The notes: generated from the letters alone by a model not told the origin. A DNA stretch of 64,000 nt from Stentor roeselii (GCA_006503475.1 RSEH01000183.1:1-64000); one strand, 5' to 3'. Positions 19,700 through 29,546 are shown, counted from the stretch's first letter. Program-made: numbers and translations.

Positions 19700-19785
19700 T
19701 GAAATTTTAATTATCATAAAAATCTAATCCTCAATGATTAACGTTCATCAATAAACTATTGTCTTTTTTTCCCAAATCATATAAA

Positions 19786-21225
19786 ATGGCTGCCTACGCT
19801 CTTGACATCGACAACACCCGAGTCCAGTCAGCAATGGAAGAACTCGGAGTAAGTCAGGAAGAACTCATCTCAAAGTAATCCCCATTCAGGAACTTCGAAG
19901 ATTTCGCAGACCCTCACATAAGTCCAGAAATTCAGCTTCTGCGATTTGAGCACTACTCAAAACTTCTAAAATCAACAGTGCACGAAATCAAAGAGAAAAT
20001 AAAAAACAAAAACTTGGACTGCTCTCCTTCAGAACATCGAAATTTCAATCATTTGCTTCCACATTCAAGCCAGTCAAGCAAAAGCGTTTTGCAGCTTTCA
20101 AAATATCCATTCAAACAAATGGCTCTTCTTGAGTCAACCCTTTCCACATTTGGCTTGTCTCAGCTGCCGAAGCATAAAAGGCTTCAATCGAACAAGTCTG
20201 ACCAAGACCATTCAAGCGAAACCCCGAATCCCAAAAACATCAGAGAAAAAATCGAGCAGTTAAAAAAATTGCAAGTCGAAAACCTTAAAAAACTTAAAAA
20301 CGATCAGGTCAAGTCACAGCAGCTTCTCTTTCAAAAAAATGAAAAAATGATGGAAAATCACTTGAAAAGAGAAAAGTCGCTTGAAGAAATCAATAAAATG
20401 AAGGCAAGGGCGAAAGAAGAAAATTTTCAGAGGAAGTTAGAAGAAATTCAGATGAGGAAAACTATTTATGAAGCTTCTCTTGAAGATGATATTACTGAAA
20501 AACTCAAATTTTATGAAAATAAAGTTAGGAAGTCTGAAGAGATTTATCATGGAGCTCTTAAGGAAAAGGTGGAAAAAGCTGCGAAGTTTAAAGAAAGGGC
20601 TGAAATTGTCCAGAGGAATCTTGAGGTTATGAAAAAAAGTAATGAAGTTGAAGTTTTTAGAAGACTTGTTGATAAACATGAAATTGTTAAAAATCATCGA
20701 GATAGAATTGATGAGAGAATTCAACAGCTTGCTCAGACAAAAAGGGAAAAATTTGATAAGCATAGAATAGAAGCACTTGAAAAAATAAAGAAGGCTGAGC
20801 AAGATTACATCAAAAAGTCAAAAAGTACTGAAAAAAACTTCATAACAGCCCAGAAAAACGTCTCAGAAAGAAAGTTGAAAATCCAACACGAAATGCTTCT
20901 TCGAAAAGAGCTAAAACGACTGAAAGACCTAGAATGCCTAATCAAGATCAAAAGAGCCAAAAAGCGTTTCGACGCTAAAAACTCAAGAAGCCTTCAAAAA
21001 ACCTTAGAAAAGTACCAAAAAATCGACGAATTCAAGCAAGAGCGAGAAAAAATGATAGCGAACTCACGAGACTCCGCAATAAAAGCGATGATAGAAAAAG
21101 AGAAATTCCTAGAAGCCGTTGCAATTATTTGCAAATCGCCGAGGTCAAAAACTTCAAAAGAAAAGCTGAAAGCTTTGAACTTAAAATCCAAGGAATCTTC
21201 AGTTTCCGAGTTAAAAGATAACTAA
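19786..21225 (+). CDS. Long coiled-coil protein with a 15-nt intron
   Basis: From ATG at 19786 (MAAYALDIDNTRVQ) the frame meets TAA inside the intron at 19875-19889. Spliced, it gives 474 aa. Residues 25-70 (LISKNFEDFADPHISPEIQ) look like a conserved globular N-terminus. Residues about 150-450 are continuous Lys/Glu-rich coiled coil. A cytoskeletal or basal-body role is plausible but unproven. The gap to the RING gene is 17 nt. Confidence 0.75.
19875..19889 (+). other. 15-nt intron
   Basis: GTAATCCCCATTCAG. An in-frame TAA is created at its second base, and A is at position 10. Removal joins ELISK to NFEDFAD. Confidence 0.92.
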
Positions 21226-21242
21226 AAGATAACGAATAATAA

Positions 21243-22025
21243 ATGGAAGAATCAAGTCCCTTATTCCCCGAACGAAGATCTCATCAACTAGTTCGTCACA
21301 ACATGTTGCGAACATTTCAAAAAGAGATCTACACATCTCTAGTTCTTTTCACCTTCAGCACTCTTCTAACAATCACAAAAATCATCTGCACCGTGATAAT
21401 CCTCTCGTGGGCTGAAACAAGTACCTCAACAGCTTTAAAGCTCTGGAACCAGGTCAACGTTTTCCTTGATGTAAGCTTCTTAGCACTGAAAATTTGCAGG
21501 TTTCCTTTCATCAAACTCGCCAGGGAAGGGCAAGAAGCTGATGAAGGGTGTTGTCTCCAGACTGCCTTTATCTTGCAAGCGACTCTTTATGTCATTTGGC
21601 AAGTTCCTGGAAATATTTGGTACTGGAGATGTCAGGACTGCTTCGAAGACGCTGCTGCTTTGACGGGTTTGACACTTGCCAACTTGATTTTGGCTTATTT
21701 TTATATGGCAGTTCCTGCATTGGTGTTTGTTTCTATTTGTGCTTGCTTGCCTGTCGCGATTATCTTCGTCATGATGATCAATGGCGACACTCAACGACCT
21801 GCCTCTGAAGACTTGATAAAGAAGTTGAAGTGTGAAGAGTACGATGTTGAAAAACATGTTGGAGAAAATACTTGCACGATTTGTGTGTCTGAGTACTCCA
21901 GTGGTGAAAGCATCGTCATCATGCAGTGCGACCCCAGACACTTTTTTCACACTGAATGCATTATTAAATGGCTCAAGATTAACTCAATTTGCCCGATTTG
22001 TCGTGCACCTTATAGCCTAGATTAA
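21243..22025 (+). CDS. Multi-pass membrane RING-H2 E3 ubiquitin ligase
   Basis: A 260-aa protein. Hydrophobic helices lie at about residues 32-55, 98-115 and 140-178, giving three or four membrane spans. A C-terminal RING-H2 finger follows (CTICVSEYSSGE, then HFFHTECIIKWLKIN, then CPICRAP). The finger ends six residues from the C-terminus. RING-H2 proteins of this plan place E2-ubiquitin on the cytosolic side of endomembranes; the substrate is unknown. No intron is seen. It is convergent with the MYB gene (70 nt between stops). Confidence 0.85.
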   Translation: MEESSPLFPERRSHQLVRHNMLRTFQKEIYTSLVLFTFSTLLTITKIICTVIILSWAETSTSTALKLWNQVNVFLDVSFLALKICRFPFIKLAREGQEADEGCCLQTAFILQATLYVIWQVPGNIWYWRCQDCFEDAAALTGLTLANLILAYFYMAVPALVFVSICACLPVAIIFVMMINGDTQRPASEDLIKKLKCEEYDVEKHVGENTCTICVSEYSSGESIVIMQCDPRHFFHTECIIKWLKINSICPICRAPYSLD

Positions 22026-22095
22026 TCATAATTGTTATAATCTTATTCACTATGAAAGTTCCATTCTCATATAGATAACAAGACAACTATATTAA

Positions 22096-22785
22096 TTAAA
22101 AATTAAAAAAACTAGACGGCGAAGGTGTTTTATCTTTTCTATACTGCTGCTCTCCGAACCCATAATGAGTCTTGATGCTATCAGCAAGTGATGAAAACCC
22201 GCTATCATAACTAAACGGCACGAAGCCCAATGCAGAATTAGGAGTCATCGACAACAAAGGTGATATAATTTTGTACTCTTCAGTTTTCACCTTCTGAACA
22301 TTAACTTCAGGTCTTTTTTCCATTTTCTTCTGCAAGCTTTTCCAGCGATTTTTGACTTGATTTTCAGTTCTTCCAGGAAGTCCTTTTGCGATTTCGCTCC
22401 ATTTATTTCCGAGTTGTCCCTGCATGTCGACGATGAACTGGTCTTCCTCGGCAGCCCAGTCTCCTTTTTTCAAGCCGGTGTTGAGGTGGTTGTAGTATCG
22501 TTCTCTGCATTGTTTGCCTCTTCTCAAAGGAACGCCGTTGTGCACTTGATTATTCAACTCACGGGCGATGGCGGACCAAGCCTTTGTTCCTCTTTCTTTT
22601 GTGATTTTTTTTAAGGCTTGGTCTTCTTTTGCCACCCAAGGATGACGCACTTGCAGTTCTTCCCAACTCACTTCGGAATTAAAAGGCTGGCATAACGGCT
22701 GGTATTGGTTTCCTTCTTTGTTTGCAAAGCATGGAACCATCCAAATATCGTCTGTTACTGCGAAAGGGTGAGGCTTGTTCTCCAT
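22096..22785 (-). CDS. R2R3 MYB DNA-binding transcription factor
   Basis: A 229-aa protein with two MYB repeats. The first spans about residues 48-100 (tryptophans in HPWVAKEDQ and TKAWSAIA, then RRGKQCRERYYNHL). The second spans about 105-155 (KGDWAAEEDQF, NKWSEIAKGLPGRTENQVKNRWKSL). KQCRERY and ENQVKNRW are the classical recognition helices. The C-terminal 70 residues are polar and low complexity. It is likely a nuclear regulator; MYB3R-type proteins control cell-cycle genes elsewhere, but only two repeats are seen here. Confidence 0.9.
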   Translation of the reverse strand: MENKPHPFAVTDDIWMVPCFANKEGNQYQPLCQPFNSEVSWEELQVRHPWVAKEDQALKKITKERGTKAWSAIARELNNQVHNGVPLRRGKQCRERYYNHLNTGLKKGDWAAEEDQFIVDMQGQLGNKWSEIAKGLPGRTENQVKNRWKSLQKKMEKRPEVNVQKVKTEEYKIISPLLSMTPNSALGFVPFSYDSGFSSLADSIKTHYGFGEQQYRKDKTPSPSSFFNF

Positions 22786-23261
22786 TAATTATTTTATTGT
22801 ATTTTGGATTTTCTCAAATAGGAAATTGAGGTTTTAAATGTTTTGTTTTTAGGAATTGGTTAAATGGATTATTTTTTTGAAGAGACTTATTTTGGGATAT
22901 TGGATTTGGCTTGGATTTTATTGGTTTTTGAATTTTAAGAGAGGTAACTGAAGGGATTAAGAAGTTTTTGAGATTAAGAGGATTGAAAAATTAAAAAAAT
23001 TGGAAGGTTTTAATATTTACTCTCAATTGCGATAATTTAGTGGATTTTTTTCATTCACCTTGAGAAAATTCAAATTTTATAAAAAATCATCATTTTTTAA
23101 GATTTTACTTGAATGTCTTTTATGATTTTTCTTGCAAGCTCAGTGATCAAACAGTGCATAAACCATTTAAATCCAACCTAACTTCCCAAACTTCGCCTCT
23201 AATAAAATCTTTCATTAACTCTCTGAAAATTAAACCATCCCAAATCAATTACTCAAAAATT
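22786..23261. other. 476-nt AT-rich gap upstream of the MYB gene
   Basis: Unusually long for this dense region. It separates the MYB start from the stop of the next minus-strand gene, so it may carry the MYB promoter. No motif is called, and the plus-strand frame here is a shadow. Confidence 0.4.
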
Positions 23262-23549
23262 CTACTTTTTCTTCGGCGCCGGAACAGGTTGAGCTTTGCT
23301 TTCTTCAGGTTTAACAGGATCGAACTTCAAAACAACTCTATCCCCATCCCTAATCTTATCAGCAATTGCGGCATCATTAGGAATTTTAGTCCCAGCTTCA
23401 TCCTCAAGCGAAGTCCACATCGGCAAGTCAAGTCCGTAGTTCTTATCAACTCGATGAAAAGCTGAGTGACAAAGCCAAGAGACTTTATTTCTTCCAGTCC
23501 CACAAGCGACTTCAACAGTGTCTTCCTTGATCTGCACAAAGACTTTCAT
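23262..23549 (-). CDS. Small conserved-looking protein, ubiquitin-fold-like, unrecognised
   Basis: A 95-aa protein. It begins MKVFVQIKEDTVEVACGTG and continues with VSWLCHSAFHRVDKNYG and RDGDRVVLKFDP. The alternating hydrophobic strands and single helix suggest a beta-grasp fold (inference). The last 20 residues are Pro/Lys/Ala-rich. Its ATG is 8 bp from the divergent gene at 23558. I cannot name the family. Confidence 0.65.
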   Translation of the reverse strand: MKVFVQIKEDTVEVACGTGRNKVSWLCHSAFHRVDKNYGLDLPMWTSLEDEAGTKIPNDAAIADKIRDGDRVVLKFDPVKPEESKAQPVPAPKKK

Positions 23550-23557
23550 AGTTAATA
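23550..23557. promoter_or_regulatory. 8-bp divergent start region
   Basis: The reverse ATG ends at 23549 and the forward ATG begins at 23558, leaving AGTTAATA between them. Promoter information must lie in coding sequence, or the two transcripts overlap. Confidence 0.6.
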
Positions 23558-24403
23558 ATGAGCAAAATAGTTCAGCTTCATTACAAGAACCTGACGACAG
23601 TGATTTACAATCGTTCCAAAGGCCTCAGCGAGTTTCTGAGTGTCTCGGATTTTCTTAGACTCGTCAAATCAAGGCACCTGGTCCCTGTAAAAAACACTTA
23701 GGAAGTCGTCTCATTGGCTGAAATCTCTGCGATTGTCAGTAAAACTCAAAATAATTTCATCAACTTTCAGGAATTTGAAAGAATTTTGATTGAACTCGCT
23801 GAAATCTCTTTCAAAAATGCGAACCCCGCTGAAAGATTTTCATTGTTGTTGCAGAAACTCACGCAAAAGACTAGAACTCTTAGTGGAAGTGATTTTGATG
23901 TGAAAACTGCCTTTGGACTTGCGAAAAAACTGGAAATGACTACAAGGGTTGTCAATAATTCAGTTTCTCAGAGAAATATTGTGAAAAAACAGATGATTAA
24001 AAGTAAAATCAGTGAAAGTCTTTTGAAACAAGGTGATAAGAAAAGGTTAAATGGCGGTAGCGCTGAAAATATTCTTAGAACTTTAAAGTCTGATGACAAA
24101 AACTTGAACTTGTCCTCAGCACTCAACGGAAAAAACACCAGAACGTCCAGTGTAGAAGCAAAAGTCGAAGTCCTCGAAAAGCCTCAAAACAAAATCCAAG
24201 GAAAACTGGTCAAAGTAAAAAATTTGATCTTAAAACTAAAAAACAAAAAATGCAAATCTCATAAATCACTGAAAAGTGCTTATAAATCCGTAGATTTCCT
24301 ACAAAAACAGCGAAAAAACTCATTTTCAAGTGATTTTTTCCTGAAAATCATTCTTCGATCCTGGCACTTTTACACAAAATCCAAAAAAAATGCTAAACCT
24401 TAA
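23558..24403 (+). CDS. EF-hand-like helical protein with a 15-nt intron
   Basis: ATG at 23558 gives MSKIVQLHYKNLTTVIYNRS. Splicing out 23687-23701 joins RHLVP to EVVSLAEISAIV and yields 276 aa. The segment after the splice (ISAIVSKTQNNFINFQEFERIL) has the shape of a degenerate EF-hand pair without a full calcium loop. A Lys-rich C-terminal half follows, ending in basic helices. A similar helix-loop-helix layout occurs at 52064-53236. Function unknown. Confidence 0.7.
23687..23701 (+). other. 15-nt intron
   Basis: GTAAAAAACACTTAG, phase 0, ending in an in-frame TAG, with A at position 10. Confidence 0.9.
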
Positions 24404-24422
24404 GAACATCCTTAATTATCTT

Positions 24423-25040
24423 TCAACAGCATCCTTTATCCTTTTTTTCAACACTTTTTCTTTCAACAACAACTCCAACTCTCTGCCTTCCAGCCCTTCC
24501 AGCCTGCCTGGAACTAGAGATTAGTTCAGGATTAGCATCATAAATAAGTCGAGCCATTTCACTGAAGGCGTCGTCGACGCCATTTCCATTTTTAGCACTG
24601 GTGTCAAAATGTCTAATACTCATTTTTCTGCAAAATTCAAGCGCGTCTGCCCTGTTGATTTGCCTTTCTCTTTCCATGTCACATTTATTTCCAGCCACAA
24701 TAATCACAATATTTTTATCTGCCTGGTTTTTTAGTTCCGTGATCCAAGAAACCACTTTATCGAAACTTCTTCTATCCGTGATGTCATAAACCACTAAGGC
24801 GCCTTTCGCTCCTCTATAGTAGTTCGAGGCCAAAGCTCGAAATCGTTCTTGGCCAGCAGTATCCCAAATTTTTAATTGAACAGCTCCTTTTTCAATTTGA
24901 ACTAACTTTTCCAGGTAATTCGCGTTAATTGTGCTAATCTCATCTGTGTGAAACACTCCATTCACAAATTTCAAAGCAAGAGATGTTTTCCCTACTCTTC
25001 CTTCACCAAGTGTGACTATTTTACAGTCAAGTGTTGCCAT
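24423..25040 (-). CDS. Rab-family GTPase, Rab21-like
   Basis: A 205-aa small GTPase. P-loop GEGRVGKTS, switch II WDTAGQERF, NKCD and TSAKNG are all intact, so it should bind and hydrolyse GTP. The C-terminus is GCC for double prenylation and membrane anchoring. GEG in the P-loop plus the overall pattern resemble Rab21, an early-endosome and phagocytosis Rab. I start at ATG 25040. An upstream in-frame ATG at 25091 would overlap the stop of the next gene (25058) and adds non-Rab residues. Confidence 0.88.
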   Translation of the reverse strand: MATLDCKIVTLGEGRVGKTSLALKFVNGVFHTDEISTINANYLEKLVQIEKGAVQLKIWDTAGQERFRALASNYYRGAKGALVVYDITDRRSFDKVVSWITELKNQADKNIVIIVAGNKCDMERERQINRADALEFCRKMSIRHFDTSAKNGNGVDDAFSEMARLIYDANPELISSSRQAGRAGRQRVGVVVERKSVEKKDKGCC

Positions 25041-25057
25041 TATTACGAGAAGCTTAA

Positions 25058-25669
25058 TTATCTGCTGCGAGTGAATCGGGTAACAGGACATTCATGACTG
25101 AAATATTCCTTGTCCTGCAAATGTTCAGGGACTATTGTAAGAGTCCAGCCTTTGGCCTGGGCGAGTTTGTAAAAGTTGAGGTCTCGAGTCATTCTTAGTT
25201 CATTGCAAAGCAAAATAACAGAGTCCTTATGTGAGACCTCCTCCAAGGTGTTAAGAAGTGGTTCGAAGAGGTCTGGCTCGTAAACAACGTCAGTTCCTAT
25301 GATCAAGTCGAACTTTCCTGCATTTTGAGGCTTGAACCAGTCGATTTCGCAGCAACTCACGTTTGACACGTTGTTTATGTCGATGTTTGTTTGGATCAGA
25401 GCAAGGTGGGAGTAAAGGTCTGATAGCGTCACTCGGGTCTTCGGCTCCATCATTGCGCAGGCTAAACCGCAGATTCCTGTACCGCTGCCTACTTCGAGAA
25501 TCGTTTTTACACGGCTGAAGATTGTTTCTTTGTTCATCGCGATGAACTTCGCCATGATCAAGGATGCGTCCCAGACCATTCCTCCGATTCCTACTTGTCC
25601 TTCTTGCTCTATTTTCACTGTAACGTTACCGATTTCGAACTCTTTCATGAAAATAGGCAGCAGCGACAT
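25058..25669 (-). CDS. METTL21-like protein methyltransferase
   Basis: A 203-aa seven-beta-strand methyltransferase. GGMVWDAS precedes the SAM-binding motif LEVGSGTGICGL. DLYSHLALIQTNI is the acidic loop, and DLIIGTDVVYEPDLF is the post-I catalytic segment of the METTL21/lysine methyltransferase group. The likely role is methylation of lysine on a cytosolic protein such as a chaperone or elongation factor; the substrate is inferred only. The stop lies 17 nt upstream of the Rab ATG on the same strand. Confidence 0.85.
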   Translation of the reverse strand: MSLLPIFMKEFEIGNVTVKIEQEGQVGIGGMVWDASLIMAKFIAMNKETIFSRVKTILEVGSGTGICGLACAMMEPKTRVTLSDLYSHLALIQTNIDINNVSNVSCCEIDWFKPQNAGKFDLIIGTDVVYEPDLFEPLLNTLEEVSHKDSVILLCNELRMTRDLNFYKLAQAKGWTLTIVPEHLQDKEYFSHECPVTRFTRSR

Positions 25670-25720
25670 TTATAGTTAAGTACCCAAAATATCATCAAAT
25701 AATCCTCAAAATATCAAAAA

Positions 25721-26932
25721 ATGCAAAAATCTCCAAGTAAAGACAGCAAAAACTGGCTGATATTCATCCTATACGTCAGAAACGAGTACGAAGAATGTCT
25801 AAAAGTGATCGAAGAGGTAATAAAAGAGACCAACAACCGAAACGACGTAGCAAGTTACATAAAAGGCCTGATCCTCCGTTCTCGTGGGGAGGTAATATCA
25901 AGTCTCGACGTCTTCAAATGGTCCCAACGTCTAAACCCAATATCAATGGAAGTAGTGAAGCAAGTCGGTCGTTGCCTTCACCTAATCGGCCGTTCCAAGT
26001 CCGCAATCGACGTTTACGACCAAGCCTTGAAGCTCTGCAGCGACGACTGGGAGATCTGGCACTGCAAAGGAATGTGCCACACTCACCGAAATGAACTCGA
26101 CGACGCTTTAGACTGTTTCCAAAACGCGAACCTAATCCAAAAGCACGACGTGACTTTTATCCAACAAGGTGAAATCCTTCTCCGCAAAGAGGACTACAAG
26201 TCCGCGATAGACATTTACTTGGAAGCTCTTGAGTTTTCCCCTGAAAACCCTGAACTTTTAACGACTTTAGGACTTCTTTACTTGCGGCTTAGTGAAAACC
26301 TCAAAAGTTTTCAGTATCTGGGAAATGCGCTCACTTTGGACCCGGTCAACCCGAAGGCCTTGCTGGCGACGGGGAGTATTATTCAGGATAGGTCTGACCA
26401 TGATGCAGCGCTGTTGAAGTATAGGATAATTGCCGTGCATAATCCGAATTCTGCACAACTTTGGAATAATATCGCAATGTGCTTTTTTGGAAAGGCAAAG
26501 TACGTGGCGACTATCGCTTGTTTGAAGAAAGCGCAGTATTTGGACCCTTTTGAATGGATTATTGCTTATAATCTAGGAATTGCGCATTTGAGTACTCAGC
26601 AGTTTGCTTCTGCTTTTCATTATTTTAATGCTACTATCTCGCTTAACCCGTATTTTGCATCTTCTTATATGTATCTTGCTCTGGCTCTTAGTAATTTAGG
26701 AGATTTTGAAAATGCTTGTGTTGCTTATGAAAAAGCTATTTCGCTTGAAGATGATTTTTTGATTTTTTTGAATTATGCTGTTACTTTGAGTAATTATGGA
26801 TTTAAGGAGAAGGCAAGAGAGATGTATTTTAAGTTTAGACAAAGTTTTGATAAACTGGATGCAGTTACCAGGGAACTTGACCCGGATATACAGACGAGGA
26901 GTAAGTTGTTACTTTCTGTTATTGATAGTTAA
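25721..26932 (+). CDS. BBS4: BBS4, BBSome subunit
   Basis: A 403-aa TPR protein closely matching BBS4. Clear signatures are FSPENPELLTTLGLLYLRL, LGNALTLDPVNPKALLATGS, LWNNIAMCFFGKAKYVATI and YNLGIAHLSTQQFASAFHY. BBS4 is a core BBSome subunit that moves membrane proteins in and out of cilia and contacts centriolar satellite proteins. It is shorter than human BBS4 (about 519 aa) because the low-complexity C-terminus is missing. Codons shift from A/C-rich at the 5' end to G/T-rich at the 3' end. No intron is seen. Confidence 0.96.
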   Translation: MQKSPSKDSKNWLIFILYVRNEYEECLKVIEEVIKETNNRNDVASYIKGLILRSRGEVISSLDVFKWSQRLNPISMEVVKQVGRCLHLIGRSKSAIDVYDQALKLCSDDWEIWHCKGMCHTHRNELDDALDCFQNANLIQKHDVTFIQQGEILLRKEDYKSAIDIYLEALEFSPENPELLTTLGLLYLRLSENLKSFQYLGNALTLDPVNPKALLATGSIIQDRSDHDAALLKYRIIAVHNPNSAQLWNNIAMCFFGKAKYVATIACLKKAQYLDPFEWIIAYNLGIAHLSTQQFASAFHYFNATISLNPYFASSYMYLALALSNLGDFENACVAYEKAISLEDDFLIFLNYAVTLSNYGFKEKAREMYFKFRQSFDKLDAVTRELDPDIQTRSKLLLSVIDS

Positions 26933-26963
26933 TATCATTAATCTTGAAATGGTTACATCCAAA

Positions 26964-28841
26964 TTAATTACTAACAAATGTCCACCCTGGCAGAACCTGC
27001 ATGTTCTCATCAGTGAAATCAGAAATGACCTCATCAGCAAGAAACCCAACATGAACCTGAGGAACATTAGGAGGTGGAGGTCTAAGTCCTCTCTGATAAA
27101 CGAAATCCCAGTCAACCCCATAAAAAAACTCATGTTTTTTCACCTCCGCCGCATCTCCACAAGTTCCAAGTCGTTTATTAGGGTCCTTCTGAAGCAAGTC
27201 CCTCAATAAATTTTTGCATTCGCCAGACAACGAAGTAGGAACTCTCAGTTTTCCCTTCTTAATATTATAAAACAGTTCACTGCGATTGGTAGAGTAAAAA
27301 GGTGGTATTCCAACAAGCATTTCATAAAGCAAAGCGCCGAGTAAATACCAGTCAACAGCTTTGCCATGGCCAAGTCTTTTCAACATTTCAGGTGCAAGAT
27401 AAGCGACACTTCCACAGAAGCTCTTCGCCGAGTCTTTCTCAAGAACCCCTTCCTTGGAAAGTCCAAAGTCAGTCAACATAGCATGTCCTTCAGCGTCGAT
27501 GACAACATTATCAGGTTTTAAATCACGATAAATAATATCGCGTTTATGCAGCTCTTCAATTGCCAGAAGGACTTCACACAAGTAAATCTTGGCTCTTTCT
27601 TCTGGAAAACGTTTTTCTTTCTTTAAAAAGTTAGAAAGACTACCCCCAGGGCAGTAGTCAAGGATCAGGTAAAGTTTATTCGCTGTTTGAAACGAGTACC
27701 GTAGTCCGACAATGAAAGGGTGCTTCACACAACTAGCAACATTTCGTTCAGTCACTGCATATCTGATAAGGTTTTGACCCATGATTTTGTTTTTCATTAA
27801 AATTTTCATTGCAAAAAGCTGTTTGTCGTCTTTCTTTTCCACTAAAAAGACCTCTCCAAAGCTTCCCTTTCCAAGAAGTTGAATTGGTCGGAAGTTGGAA
27901 GGACTGAGTTTAGGTTGGTCGAAGTCTTCAGAGTTGTTAGGACTTTTTCTGATCAATTCATTGATTTTCTGGATCATGCCGATAAAGTCCACGTTTTTCG
28001 CCACTGAAAAAACAGGACTAGAGCTATTTTCAGGTGGTTCTTTGTCAAATATTTCTCGTATCGAGACTCTTTCATTGATATCCAGCGGTGTCTTTCCCGA
28101 GTTGTTCCTAATCGAAATATCAGGATTTTTTCCTAAAAGCCATTCAAGCAAGTCCTTAGATCCTGTTAAAGCAGCGTAATGAACAGGCGTGTTTCCTTCT
28201 GAATCAGTCAAATTCAGTGAAGCTCCAGACCTAACAAGCATCTGAGCGATTTCAATATGATTATTCATGCAAGCAAGGTGCAGTGGAGTCCTTTTCAAGA
28301 AGTTAATCGAGTCAATATCAATATTTTCGCCGTAGTCCAGTAAAGTTTCACAGACTCTCAGATGTCCATTTAAGCTTGCCAGGTGCAGCGGCGAGTTTCC
28401 ATTTTCATCTTTCGAGTTGCATTGAGCAGCGAGTTCTCCATATTCTCTCTTGTCCATCAGTTGACGACAGAGACTGTGATTGTTAGTCTCAGCCGCTTGG
28501 AGAAGACTTGATTCCATTTTAGTTGTTTCTTCTTTTAAAGTCTCTAAAGCTTCTGAGTATTTCTGCATGTTGATCAGGTCTGAAAATCGACGGATGAAGT
28601 GGGTCTTGTTTGATGCTGGCTTCTCGCGAAAACCTGGCTGGTAGTGGCTTGAAGGCATTGATTGCGCAAGGGTCCCTTCACTTATTGAACCCTGAGGCGT
28701 CAGTAGCAGTTCTGTCTCGTCTTCAAGTCTTTGAATCGTGTTTTCACCTGAAGAGGTTTCAGGCTCTCCTGATGCGGTTTTGTCCAGAGAAACAAGACCA
28801 TCCAAAAGTTTTTTCAATGTTTTTACCATTCCGGATTCCAT
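26964..28841 (-). CDS. Ankyrin-repeat AGC protein kinase
   Basis: A 625-aa protein. Residues about 110-255 hold ankyrin repeats (GNSPLHLASLNGHLRVCETLL, RTPLHLACMNNHIEIAQMLV, GNTPVHYAALTGSKDLLEWLL). Residues about 318-575 are an AGC kinase: LGKGSFGEV, AMKI, IYRDLKPDN, TDFGLS, FCGSVAYLAPEM. The C-terminal tail ends in QVLPGWTFVSN, resembling the AGC tail. All catalytic residues are present. Ankyrin-AGC fusions are unusual in animals but common in protists. The upstream signal is unknown. It is divergent with CFAP77 (87 nt). Confidence 0.9.
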   Translation of the reverse strand: MESGMVKTLKKLLDGLVSLDKTASGEPETSSGENTIQRLEDETELLLTPQGSISEGTLAQSMPSSHYQPGFREKPASNKTHFIRRFSDLINMQKYSEALETLKEETTKMESSLLQAAETNNHSLCRQLMDKREYGELAAQCNSKDENGNSPLHLASLNGHLRVCETLLDYGENIDIDSINFLKRTPLHLACMNNHIEIAQMLVRSGASLNLTDSEGNTPVHYAALTGSKDLLEWLLGKNPDISIRNNSGKTPLDINERVSIREIFDKEPPENSSSPVFSVAKNVDFIGMIQKINELIRKSPNNSEDFDQPKLSPSNFRPIQLLGKGSFGEVFLVEKKDDKQLFAMKILMKNKIMGQNLIRYAVTERNVASCVKHPFIVGLRYSFQTANKLYLILDYCPGGSLSNFLKKEKRFPEERAKIYLCEVLLAIEELHKRDIIYRDLKPDNVVIDAEGHAMLTDFGLSKEGVLEKDSAKSFCGSVAYLAPEMLKRLGHGKAVDWYLLGALLYEMLVGIPPFYSTNRSELFYNIKKGKLRVPTSLSGECKNLLRDLLQKDPNKRLGTCGDAAEVKKHEFFYGVDWDFVYQRGLRPPPPNVPQVHVGFLADEVISDFTDENMQVLPGWTFVSN

Positions 28842-28928
28842 TTATTCTTAACTTCGATTTAAATTACGAAGTGTATCGAATGCTCAGATTCAATGGAATG
28901 ATAGTGTTTTTTCGGAAGGGAATTATAA

Positions 28929-29546
28929 ATGTACGACTCTTCTCATAACTTTTACCAGAAAATGCAGGCTTCGAATAATTATTTGTTGATCAGGTCGGAT
29001 GTTGGACAAACACGGCCTGGGGTTCATGTGCTTCCACCTGCCACTTTCGCATATGGTAAAAAATCAGGTGAAGATTCAGAAGGTGCTCGCGACTTGATAA
29101 AAAAGTGGAAAGTCCACGAACCAAGCAAGGACTGTCTTCCAGAGCTAGACTTTATTTCCCTAAACAACAAAAGCATATCAAAAGGTTTCTCGACATCGAC
29201 TCAATTTCGCATCTACAAAAAATCCCAGCACCTTCGGCCAAGCGTGAGTCAAAACTACGTAAAAAACAAGTCAATTGCGACGGACACGACATATGGAGTG
29301 CCTTTAAGACCAGCGACTCCAATCAAAGCAGTGATTGGAAACTTTTACGGCAGGGTGGCAAGTGAAGTGCTTCATGATAACTACGCAGTGCAGGGTTCTC
29401 AGACATTAGGAAAATACAGCAGCACAAGAGGCTTCGAGTTGTTGAAAGCTTCAAAGTACTTTTCGAACCAAGAAAAGAAAAACGATGAGTTCAAGATGAA
29501 GAAGTTTTCTTCTGTGAAGACTAGGACTGACTGTTGGAGAAAATAA
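28929..29546 (+). CDS. CFAP77: CFAP77, doublet-microtubule-associated protein
   Basis: A 205-aa protein with the CFAP77 signatures RSDVGQTRPGVHVLPPATFAYGK near the N-terminus, then LIKKWKVHEPSKD, DFISLNNKSISKG and TYGVPLRPATPIKAVIGNFYG. CFAP77 sits on the B-tubule of ciliary doublets near the inner junction in structural work on ciliates, and helps stabilise axonemes. The length suits a small inner or outer junction protein. Start at ATG 28929. Confidence 0.85.
   Translation: MYDSSHNFYQKMQASNNYLLIRSDVGQTRPGVHVLPPATFAYGKKSGEDSEGARDLIKKWKVHEPSKDCLPELDFISLNNKSISKGFSTSTQFRIYKKSQHLRPSVSQNYVKNKSIATDTTYGVPLRPATPIKAVIGNFYGRVASEVLHDNYAVQGSQTLGKYSSTRGFELLKASKYFSNQEKKNDEFKMKKFSSVKTRTDCWRK

Noticed and set aside
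23109-23465. 118-codon plus-strand frame
   Set aside because: It is the shadow of the better-supported 95-aa minus-strand gene and of the spacer upstream.
25041-25091. N-terminal extension of the Rab21-like gene from an upstream ATG
   Set aside because: It would overlap the stop of the methyltransferase gene and adds residues unlike any Rab; ATG 25040 starts the canonical core.
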